A DNA stretch of 64,000 nucleotides from Centropus unirufus (lineage: Eukaryota; Chordata; Aves; Cuculiformes; Centropidae): assembly GCA_013397695.1 (NCBI GenBank), contig VYZI01000424.1, positions 195,621-259,620 of the forward strand, read 5' to 3'. A program made the translations under genes and the position numbers. How positions within the stretch are numbered: the first letter of the stretch is position 1; each line of letters opens with the position of its first letter. The notes beneath the pieces are model-generated. The model was not told the origin of the DNA. It worked only from the letters and a program-made list of their open reading frames with translations, and did not search any database. Shown piece after piece: positions 13,201-25,200 of the stretch.

Positions 13201-16200
13201 ATGGGAATTAAAATCCTTCCTTTGATTTACTGAACTTGGAGTCGTACCTTTCAAATTCCCCTCTGGAAGGTGTTTTTTACCTCATTTTGTTTATCTGCAA
13301 GGTGTGAAAGGTAGTGTATTAACACAGGAAGGGTGAACCTGGCAGGTTTATCATGGGGCTTTGTTGTCTAACGTGCTTAAAAGCAAACGTGCCCTGTTGG
13401 TTTTGAGCCTGAAGACACCGAATCCATTATCTCTCTGCACGTTCTGTCCTTTGGGTCGAGTGGCACAGGTGGATGATGGCACTGGAACACTGGTCCTGCT
13501 GTTTTTGGCAGCTCAGCTGGTGAGGGCAGAGCTGTGGCTGTGTTGCCACAATTGCCTTCGGTCTGTGCTGCTTTGGGTGAGGCCGGTTTTGCAGACTTTG
13601 CTTTCATCAGCTGTAGAATAGCTTCAGCTTTCATCCTTGCTGCCTTGCCTGAGAGGTCAGATTATCTCCTTTTGCAGCCTTGTAGCAATCGGTTGCCATG
13701 TTCCGTATTCTGCTGGGGTGGTGAGGGAACTGGTGGCTCCACTGTTACCAGGACTTGTCCTGTGTTCACGTCTTGGCAATCCGGTGTTCTCTCCAGGCTC
13801 TGACTTTGGACACAGCTGTCTTTTCAAACAGAAGTTAGAAATTCGATTGTGCCAATAACATCTAGGGAAAATGATGCAAAAAAAAAAAGTGCCCAATGTT
13901 TTGTTTTTTCTTAAATTATCCAAAATATACTTGACTTTAAGGAGGTCTTGTTTCTTTCTCCCACTCTCCAGGTCTTAAATATGCAGCTTGCAGATGGCGG
14001 ACAAGGAGATGTCCCTGTCGATGAAAACAAACTGCATGGTAAACCTGATAAAACCTTGCGCTTTTCCCTCTGCAGTGATAATCTGGAAGGCATATCTGAA
14101 GGTGAAGGGCTACTTAAGTCTTGAAGAAGTTTTGTCCCTTTCTTTTTTTTATCCTTTAACTGTCCAAGGGCCTTCTGTTAGGTACAGCATGCCACCTGCC
14201 ATTCTGGAGAGCGCTCGGTCTCACCCTGAGAGCTTCTCAGCCATTCAAACAAAAAAGTCTGGCGCTAGATTTTGGCCTGCAAAGGTCTGACTATATGAGA
14301 ATTTGGAAGGCAAAAAAGTAAACATAGAAAACGGAGGGGATTGTTTTGAAACTTATGTGCAGGACTAAGTATCAAGATAACTGAAGTTAGCTCTAAAATT
14401 AGACTTCTCCAGCTGATTTTTCATCATGTTTTAATGAGCTATTACAGATCTCACAGTAGCTTCTGAACTCTGGGAAATTGCTTTCTATGAGCCTCAGACA
14501 CAACAAAGCGCAGCTGTATTGGTGGTGTTGAAGGGGTTTGTACACATCACTCAGCAAGCATTTGTGCAACTTCCGTAATTCAATTCTTGCTCTCTCCCCT
14601 CAGAATAAGGAAACAAATTCATGGACGAGTAAACAAAGGAATGGCAAAGCTTTTTATTGACTTTTTAGTCACAGTAAAGTACAGTAATGGTGAGATTCCA
14701 GCCATTTCTCTTGCTGTATTTGTAGATTGTTATAATTAGTACAGTACTCCAGGTATGGGAAGAACCAGTCACAGTGTGGGTTAATTGTCTAGAGAATAGG
14801 GACTAAGAGCAGAACAAACATATCTTTGGTTCATCAATTCAGTGTTTTATATTGGAACAGCTCCTTCATTTATTTTCATCTTTGTACTTAATTCTGATTG
14901 TAGTTGCTCTGTATTTGGGAACCATTATTCAAATGAGGTTTACAGTAAAATCTGTTCTCACAGGACCTTCCAATCGCTCCAACTCTGTGTCCTCTTTGGA
15001 TTTGGAAGGGGAGTCTGTGTCAGAGCTTGGTGCCGGCCCCTCCGGCAGCAACGGCGTTGAAGCTCTGCAGCTGCTGGAGCACGAACAAGGCAGGTGTAAA
15101 TACCCTCAGTCAAGGGCCTGAGGGGCTGTAGGTGGTAACTGGGGTTCTGTGCAGGAAGGTTGGAAAATTGACGAGTTCAGGAAAAAATAAGTAAAACTTC
15201 TCTCTGTACAATCAATTGCATTTATTTGTGGGTTGAGATTTTTTTACCTGAGAACTCTTTCTTGTAGTTCATTGTTATGATAAAGAAATAGCATGAGATT
15301 TTGAGGTTTAAGTTCTTTGTTCCCCTTCAGAGAACAGGGTGATCCAGATTGGCGTAGCCTTGAAGTGCCTGACTGGCTTCCTGAGGAGCAGGGATTTGTC
15401 AGACGCTGGAACAGGTTGCCCAAAGAGGGTGTGGTGTCTCGGCCTTGAGACACTTAAAACATGACTGAACATGACCACAGGCAACCTGTTGTGATTGACC
15501 TGTTCTGAGCAGGGGGGGTGGTGGGAATGATCTCTCGAGCTTTTCTGTGATGAGTTCTTCTTGCAGGAATGGCGTCCATTTCTTGATGGAGTATTAAATT
15601 GTATTTGCTTAATTTATCCTTTGCTTAATTTAATTTATATNNNNNNNNNNNNNNNNNNNNNNNNNNNNNNNNNNNNNNNNNNNNNNNNNNNNNNNNNNNN
15701 GTTGATAGGTCCCCATGGGTAGGTCAAGGTTTTTCTTAAGTCTCAGATGTGCTTGAAAACTGTTTGCAGGCAGCGTCTCTGGAATAGTGGAACAGTGCTT
15801 TTGCAGGCCTTCCTTTAAAGCAGTGCCTGACCTGACAGAATCAGGGGGTTGTTTTGATTGGGGTTTTTTCCAAATTTAAATCAGCGGTAATTAGAGAAGC
15901 CTTTTAAAGAATGAGAACTCTTTTATCTTTATGTAGCCACAACTCAGGACAATCTTGATGACAAGCTCCGTAAATTTGAAATCCGTGACATGATGGGGTT
16001 GACTGATGACAGGGATATATCAGAAACTGTGAGCGAAACTTGGAGTACAGATGTCTTGGGAAGTGACTTCGATCCAAATATTGATGAAGATCGTTTGCAA
16101 GAAATAGCAGGTAATGTGGTGGTACAGCTGGGTACATCTGGTGTGTTAAAACGCTTCGTGCTTGCTCTAAAGTAGTGAGGCTACAGAGCCACCCTCTTTT

Positions 16201-19200
16201 TCTAAACTGGTGTGTTTTCTTTGATCAAACAGCAGCTTCCCTGCAGGAGGATGTTGCTTGCATGAGCTGTGATATATTTGGTTGCTCATTTCTATCTTTT
16301 CAATGTCGCCTTTTGTGATTACTTTACTAAGAACACTTAAAATGCGCCTGTACTTTTCTTTTTCACGAGAGCTGCTAAAGAACCTCTATCGACCTGCATG
16401 CTCTGACTTTCCTTTTGCAGGTGCAGCTGCAGAGAACATGCTGGGCAGCTTGCTGTGCCTGCCAGGCTCAGGATCCGTGCTGCTTGATCCCTGCACAGGT
16501 TCAACCATATCAGAAACCACAAGTGAGGCGTGGAGTGTGGAAGTTTTGCCAAGTGATTCAGGTCAGAATCGAGTGGGTTTTACTTATTTCTTTAGCACAA
16601 ATCAAGGTTCTTCCAGAGGCAGACAGTGCAAGATAACAGCCTCTTCATATCTTTCTTCAAGAAATGATTGTCCTAGGGTGAAGTTAGTGTTTGGGGATAC
16701 TTCCAGCGTGGAAAGAACAGATTGTTCTGAGGCAGAGAGAAGGTGGAAAGCATTGTGAGAGACTTACTGTTATTTAAGAAATTCTTAAGGGCCACAAAGA
16801 GAAAGAAGGGAGTCTGAAAGCAAACTGCTGTTTATTTTCCTTCCCTTCCCTGTGATGGTGTGTAGGGCTGTCTGGGATCACAGGTTGCTTTGGTTAGTGA
16901 AGGTGTGACTGTATGCTATTGTCTCAAAGAAACAAAATACATAAACCAGTGAAAACTTCTTAGAATGCCCGTGCAGGTAGTTTTGCTCTTTTGGCAGAAT
17001 CCTGCCTCCTGTTTTGGGAGAAAACTCTTCCTGAAGTAGTTGAGTTAGCTTAGGACTCAAACTAAATCAACACATGCCCCCTTCCTCCTGTATGTGACTC
17101 TTAGGGGACCGTGACACTGAGCAATGACGCCTTTTCTCCCTACCCTCCATTGTATCTTTTGTAGAGGCTCCAGACTTAAAACAGGAGGAAAGACTACAAG
17201 AACTGGAAAGCTGCTCTGGCCTGGGCAGCACGTCTGACGACACAGATGTGAGGGAGGTCAGTTCTCGACCCAGCACACCCGGCCTCAGTGTCGTATCAGG
17301 TGGGTTTCAGTGGGTCTGAAAACACGATGCTCTGTCAGAACCTGATCAGCATCCACTGGGCTGCACTTGCTGTAGCTGTGCATCATGCCGTTCATAAAAT
17401 AACTGCACTCGTTCTGGAATTCTCAAAGGTGAACAACTAATTACATCTCACACAAGAAATAAAGAAGGTAGCAGAGGGTTGAGTATCCTGTACTAAGATA
17501 GCAGAGGTCAGCAATGGAGTTCTGATTTGGAGGAAACTCCTAACTTTCTTGTGTTTAGTTTTATTATCAGGACTATTTCAGTAAATCAGCAGACCTACTT
17601 CAGTTCTTTGCTTTTTGCAAAACATTTTATAGTGAAGTGTCTGTGTAATTCCCATTGTTAGAGCGCATTCATGGCTGTGTTAAAACAGTCAGAGGTGTAG
17701 AGCAGAAATAAAATGTTACTTTAGGAGTGGTTTTAGTCATAATGTCTCTAGGTGCTGCGAGTTAGGACTCGATTGTTGCTGTGTTCCCCAAACCATTGAA
17801 CAGCTGCAGGATTCTGCTTCCTTTTTCTCTGAATGACTGTGACCCATGCTCGTCTTGTTATGTGTAAGGTATTAGTGCAACATCTGAGGACATTCCGAAC
17901 AAGATTGAGGATCTCCGGTCCGAGTGCAGCTCTGACTTTGGGGGTAAAGATTCTGTGACCAGTCCTGACATGGACGAAACGGCCCATGGTAAGTGACTGA
18001 CCTGTGAGAACTGCAATCTTGGGAAACTGAAGTCTCTCAAATGACATTTGTAGAATCCTTACATTTTACAGTTTCTCCCACTTTCAAAGTTCTGGTGGCC
18101 AAGTTTGACATTTTGTGTTTTTTCCTGGCACTGCATTTGTTTGACAAAGAGGCTCCAGAGCTTGAGTATGAGATCTGAGATCACCTTTCCCTAATCTGGT
18201 TTGGTTACATTAATTGTCCTCCTCTATTCTGGAATTGCACCGCTCCTCCAGATTTCCCCGGTTTTTGTGATGTGATTCTTTGAGCATTTCCATGTGCCAG
18301 AGATCCTCCCATATCAGAATATCTTTAAAAATGTATTGCAGTGTAAGTTCTGTAACCTTTTGGTGCGGAGGGCTGGTTTCCCAGTGTCCCTTAGCGTGCA
18401 GGTGGTTCTTGGCACAGCACGAACTTTTCCCCCTTGATTTCAGGAGCCAGTCAGCTGACCTCTCCTCCTTCGCAGACAGATTCTTTGCTTGCATTGTTTG
18501 ACCCTCTGTCATCACATGAAGGTGAGTTGTGAAGAATAAGCTTTATTGAAAACCAGGCATTTTCAATGCTCCTGTGTTAGTACCAGCTAATTTGGAAGGA
18601 TACGAAATGTCTGTGGTTTCTCTTATGTTTCTGCCTGCAGGTGTATCAGCTGTAGTAAGACCTAAAGTACACTACGCAAGACCCTCTCACCCACCACCGG
18701 ATCCACCAATCCTGGAAGGAGCTATGGGAGGTAATGAGGCCCGACTGCCAAACTTTGGGTCTCACACTTTAATTCCGACTGATTTAGAAGCGTTCAAGCA
18801 GCGGCATTCCTATCCCGAGAGGCTGGTCCGCAGCAGGAGCTCAGATATAGTATCATCATTTCGGAGGCCCATGAGTGATCCCGGCTGGAACAGGCGCGCT
18901 GGCAACGAGGAGAGGGAGCTGCCCATGGCAACCACCAGCACTGGAGCAGCCGTTCTGGTGGCTGCATCTCAGTCATCATCCTCGTCTCCCAGTAAAGACT
19001 CCTCCAGGGGAGAGGCAAGGCTTCTATTTATCTTTTCGTTTTCTCTAGCATGCCTACTGTAATGATGCATCTGATACCAGAAAGGTGGCATTAGATGTGT
19101 TTAGCCATGGAGTTACAATGCACTTTTGTAATCTTTTAAACATTGCAAAACACTGTTGGCCAAGGTAAAGTTATTGATGTTCAGAGTGCTTAAATTTAAA

Positions 19201-22200
19201 ATGCTGCAGCAGCCTGAAAAGTAATTTTTTTTTTTTTTTTTTTTTAAGAAATAAGTGAAATCTGCGTTTGTCCATGTCTTAGGTTTTGCATTTGTAGGCT
19301 GCCCTCTTCAGGAGGGATATTTCTAATTTCATCTGCTGTGGCTTTGTGCTCTGCTGTAGTTCTGGTTTTACAGTCAATATAGCAACGCCTGATGGGAAGG
19401 AGAGATTTCATCCTTGCACTCATGGTAAATGCTCAAATACAGACTCTGCCCTTCTACAGATTGAAGAACGAAAAGACAGCGATGATGAGAAGTCAGACAG
19501 AAACAAGCCCTGGTGGAGGAAACGTTTTGTGTCTGCAATGCCCAAAGGTAGGACTGTGTCTGCCTGATGTGGTGCTTCAGTAAGAGTGTGCGCTGCCTTT
19601 ATTGTACCTTCAGTCACTGTTGTGGGAGGCTTCTACAGTTTCACTTTGAAAAGCTGACCAAGCTGACATAGGTTTGTTAGAGTAGTAGCTGTCCTGTCTA
19701 ATTTTGATAAATAGACAATTCTTATTTATAAAATTGCAAGTGTTGCAGTGAAAAGGGAATTTCTTGAAGTACCAAGTAAGCAGCACCTCTCCAGGTGTGT
19801 GAGCTGAGAGCAATTTGGTCAGGCATTGTTATCTCAATAAGTCAGTCACCTTGGAATCCTTAGGTGAGGCCAGGTATTTTGAAGGTGTATGGTGTTAATT
19901 TCTCAGCAGCTTCCCTGAGAACTTGTCTTACCTCTCCGTGGGTGGCAGTGTGCCCGTGGAAGGCTATGGATGACCTGGGATAGCTCTTGTAGCACCGAGT
20001 GCTGAGAGCGCGGTGCACCCTGCAGGGAGGCTGTTCTGCCTGGCCCATGGCAGCGTGTCTGGGCAAGGCAGAGTTCCTGCAGCTGAGGGCAGGGCAGCTC
20101 TGCTCCACCCCACGGACCGGCTTGTGCTTTCACTGAGGTTCACTTGATGACAAACGTCCGCATTAGCCACGTTTGGAAAGGTTCTTTGATCTGGCCGTTA
20201 TCTCAGAACAGCCTTTGATAAGGTACCTTGCGTTTGCAGCTCCAATTCCCTTTAGAAAGAAAGAAAAGCAAGAAAAAGACAAAGATGACCTGGTGCCTGA
20301 CAGATACCCAGCACTTCAAGGTACGTGAATAACTGCCACAGTGATTTCCTCTCACGAGGTGCTCCCTAGATTTCCAGGCTGCCCCCCCTCATCTGTTTAC
20401 AGAGCAGTGTACGCATTTGTAGTTAATGTTCACGACTGGCTTTCTGAATGAGAAAGGGTATAAAGACTTTAAATTGTCAGTGTGTGTAGTGCTGGGTTCT
20501 CTGCTCGGGTCCTCACGCCCTGTCCCCGTCACAGAGCTGTGCTGTAGGGATGACTGGAGCCACATTCCTCTAATAATCACTTAAGTGCTAAACTAAACAT
20601 GATTTGAACCTGGGTGTTTAGTTTTGTTTGCCTAATCATTTCTTGACATCTTCAAATACACCCAACTGGCCTGTGTATACAGTATAAATATGCAAAGTAT
20701 CTGGCTTTATTCCTCCACTTTCATTGTGCTACTTTTATTTTTTTTTCTGCTTTTGCTTCAGACTTTATAAATATTGTTTGAGTCGTGGCTACATAGAACA
20801 CAAGCACACAAGCAGCTGTTTGTTTGATGTGGCTAGATTGGAGTCCAGATGTGTAGATCTGAATTTTTGTGTTTGCTTTCAGCTGGCACAAGCCAAGGTT
20901 TAACTCCTGTTGGCTCTCCTGGTCTTTTCAGATGATCCCAGCCCGAGGCTCAGTGCGCAGGCACAAGCTGCAGAGGACATTCTGGACAAATACAGGAATG
21001 CAATTAAGCGAACAAGTCCTAGTGAAGGAGCTCTAGTAAACTATGATGGTGCAGGTGGGAACCTGGCTTTTTATAATCATCATCAACAGGGTTTCTCCTC
21101 CTTAACGATAGAACACTTGCCCATCCAAGACTGGTGTTGGTACAAAGCGCTGAACAATGTGAGCTGTAAACCAGGGATGTTTTGTCAGCCTGTGGGACAG
21201 TTCCTCTGAGTCTGGGAATTAAATCGGTATCCCCTGCTCTTTCATGTTGCTGTTCCAGGGTTGGTTTGTTACATATCTTTCCACTTTTTGCTTGTTTACT
21301 AATGGATGCTGAAGACATCACCTTCCAAAACTGATGCAGTTTCGTAGTGCCTGTAGATTGTGTATTTTTAAGTACTTCTATCATTTATTCAGAGCAAGTT
21401 GTTGTATTTGCTGTCTCCGTTCTCCCCCCCAGCCTTTGAATAACAAAACAACAGTAGAGAATAGTAATCTGGTTTCTTCGGACTCCTCTCTTCAAGTGCA
21501 ATGTTGTGTCTTTCATTTCCGTAGAGGCCCTTGGGGATGGTGAGAGTATGCACGACTCTCCACGTGATGAGGCTTTGCAAAACATGTCTGCAGATGATCT
21601 CCCAGACTCTGCAAGTCAAGTAGCGCAGCCACAAAGTTCTGCTTTCTCCTATAGGTAAATACATTGTCAGGTTCAGTCTTAGAATTAAAAGCTGAAGCTA
21701 TATAGTTGGTTCCCACAACAATTTTAATATGGATCAATGTTGACTTTTACCTGCTTTTGGTCTTAAGCATCTCAAACTGCCCCATGTCTGCTGATGAAGG
21801 GAGGGGGGGTCTGTTGTAACTTGGGAGGACAGAGCAGTTCAGTGTTTAGGATAATTCCTCTGAACTGGCCTAGATGCTATTGTAAAAGAACTGATGTTCT
21901 AAAGTCTTGACAGCACTGGTATATTACAATTAGGTTGAATAACTTTTAGGCAATATTTAAAAACTTAAACCCCCAGAAGTACTGACTGCTTATTGAAGGA
22001 GCAGACCTCACTGCAACTTTGTTAAGAAAGTATTTTTCCTCTTTAAGGGATGCAAAGAAGAAATTGAGATTGGCTCTTTGTTCAGCAGATTCTGTTGCCT
22101 TCCCGATGCTGACACATTCAACGAGGAATGGTCTGCCAGACCACACAGACCCCGAAGGTAAGTGTTCTTTTTTCATAGAGGTATTCTGCATTGTATGCGC

Positions 22201-25200
22201 CTCCTTTTCCTGCTTCTCATGGCACTGGTGCTGCTCTGTTTATGGTAGCTTCTGTTTGACACAGAGAGAGGAAACACGGGCTGCATTTTGCTCCCCACAA
22301 TGTTTTCTTTCATTCTCCACAAAAAAAACCTGCCAACTGTATCTGATCTGATTGTTTGTAATGAATTATCTCAAATGTGGCATGGGTAAAGCCTGAAGCT
22401 GTAGTATAAACTCCCCGAACCCACGTACTGCTGGGAATCGTGCTACAGGACTGCCAGAGTAGCTTGAATGATTTCCTGAGTCTCTGCATTGGTTCAGTAT
22501 GTGTGTCTTGCGTTTGAATCCCTCCATTCATTCCAGGTTTATTTGCAGGCAGCTGAAGTTGTCAACTTCTCTGGTCCTCTTCACATTGCAGAATGGTTCT
22601 AAATACTAAATAAGATACAGATCAGAATTTTTATCCCTTGATATCTAGAGAATCCAAAAAGACTTATTAAATTGTTCTTCAAATACCATTTATTGCCTAA
22701 TGTACAGAAGCTTTGTTTTAAACTGTTATGTTTGTCATATTCAAATCCAGTTTTATTCTCATCATGCCTACATTTCTTTTCCTTAATAATTCTCCTGTGT
22801 TCTTAATTAGATAATGAAATTGTGTGCTTCTTGAAAGTTCAGCTGGCTGAAGCTATTAACCTCCAGGACAAGAACTTGATGGCCCAGCTGCAAGAGACGA
22901 TGCGATGTGTAAGCCGCTTTGATAACAGAACCTGTCGAAAACTGCTGGCCTCTATTGCAGAGGACTACAGGTAGTTTGTTCACTGTCCTGCTAATAACGG
23001 GTTTTAAGGCATGTATGTGCTCACTAGCAGATTGGGAAGGGCACATTTGGCTTCAGTTCTGTTTTACCAAACTGGGTTATTGCATCTCTGCTTCCCCACA
23101 AAATGGTGAGATTATTGCTTAAAAACAGCTTGGGCCTTGAGTCAGTCCAGATCGCAATAAACTCGGGTTAAATCAGTTTGTGGCTCATGTTCAGCTCTAA
23201 CACGTGAGAGATGCTGTTTGGCACTGGCTCATGTCCAGCAGACTGGAGTGCTGCAAGGGCAGTGGATTCAGTCAGAAATCTGGATAAGACGGAACTTCCC
23301 AGTTCATGTGTTCTCTTTGTTTTCAAAGCAAGAGGTTGAAGATTCCTCTTGCACTACACCTTAATAGCCATTGGCCTCTCCGTTATGAATCTAATGTAGA
23401 GCACTCTTTATTTTAGGAAAAGAGCTCCATATATTGCTTATTTAACTCGGTGTCGCCAAGGCCTGCAGACGACACAGGCGCACCTGGAGAGGCTGTTACA
23501 AAGAGTTCTGCGAGATAAAGAAGTGGCCAACAGATACTTCACAACAGTTTGTGTGAGGTTACTGCTAGAGAGCAAAGAAAAGAAAATAGGGGAGTTTATT
23601 CAAGGTAAGATTGATGCAGACTCTGAAATGTTTAAATTCCTTTACTTCCTATTTAGATTCTGGGTTGGGTTAATGTTTTAAAACACAACAACCGATCTGA
23701 GGAGCAGATTTCCTAAAACAATATTCCTTTCGGCTGCTGAATTGATGGCTTAAATAGACCAATTACTGTAACTTAACAGTATGTTGTGGCCACTAAGCCA
23801 TGGTTACTGCCTGTGTTTGTCATGGGCAAAGGGAATGAAGTTAATTTGACCTCATTTGGCCAAAAATGTTGTGCTCAGATCACATTAACTATCATTTGCC
23901 CAATGAAATAAGCATGAATACTATTATTTTAGATGTACTGATAAATGATGAATTAAATTGCAGCATTCAGTCCTCAGTATAGAACCTGTGGTTGCACTTT
24001 ATGAGGTAGAGGGAACGGTGTGAGTATGAATTGGGTGAATCAAAGGTTCAAAAATGTCTCTGCATAAGGGATAGCGGCACCAGGAGGAGAGTTCTCTCTA
24101 AACAAAGTCTCTTAAAACAAACTAGTTCTCTGTTCCCTATACACATACCTTACTAAATAAAGTACCTAAGAAATTTGGAGTCAGCTCTTGCTCCTGGGGC
24201 AGAGGGTGCTGTGTGTGAAATGTGCCTGGATAGGCTGGCATTAATAAGAACTGATGTATAGTGGGGTGGAAGCTCTGGTAATACGGATCAGTGGCCTAGG
24301 AAGGAGTTAAAGCCCTTGCGTTGGACAGAAGGGAGACAGCTATTTTAAGATGATCTAAAAGAGAAATTGGCAGCTGTGACGTTGCGGCTGCTGGCAGATG
24401 TGAGTGGCAGTTGTCTTCTGGTGCAGAATGCTATAAATACGAAGCTGATGAGTGGCCAGTGATTCGGTCGTGCTGCTTTAACTTGGCATTGCTCCTGTGT
24501 TTTGTAGATAAATGTGAATGTTGCAGCTATGCTCAGTTAATAAAGGCAGGGATAGGAAATGGTGCTGTGGGTTTTCTTGATGCCTTCCCCTGTGCCTGTG
24601 GCCCCTTTCAGCCACGGCAGCTTTGCTTGTGCTGGTTCCTGCCAGCGCCTGTTCCACGATGCTCTGGGTGTCAGCTCTGTGGGTGGCTGGAGAGAAGGTG
24701 CAGGAGCTGCTGCAGCAGGGAGTGACTAACACGGTATCGAGTTGAGTGGTTTGACCATATGCTTTCCTAAATGTGTTCGAAATGCTTTCCCTTTAATTCA
24801 TCACCTATTTCAAGTGTTCTTGCTTGTATTTCTCTTACTGGGGTGTGGGCAAAATGCAGCCTCAGTGCTGAAGTAGATTCTTGGGTTTTCTTTCCAGAAA
24901 AAAAATAGCAGGAATAATGCTTTTTATTTGACTGAATGTTCTCTCTTCACTTTTTATCAGACTTCCAGAAACTCACAGCAGCAGATGATAAAACGGCCCA
25001 AGTGGAGGATTTCCTGCAGTTCTTGTATGGGGCGATGGCTCAGGATGCCATCTGGCAGAACGCCAGCGAGGAGCAGCTCCAGGACGCACAGTTGGCCATA
25101 GAACGCAGTGTCATGAATCGGATTTTCAAACTGGCTTTCTACCCTAATCAGGATGGAGATATTTTGCGTGACCAGTAAGTCGGTGAGATCTGAAGTACTC

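Noticed and set aside
14158..14290. Possible extra GAPVD1 exon after exon 8 (CCAAG|GGCCTTCTGTTAG|GTACAG)
   Set aside because: Exons 8 and 9 already join in frame exactly as in the human protein, and the putative exon would be only 13 bases long and break the frame.
19225..19245. Poly-T tract in GAPVD1 intron 15, considered as the tail of a processed insertion on the minus strand
   Set aside because: No coding remnant or target-site duplication seen next to it; a simple repeat or extended polypyrimidine tract is enough.
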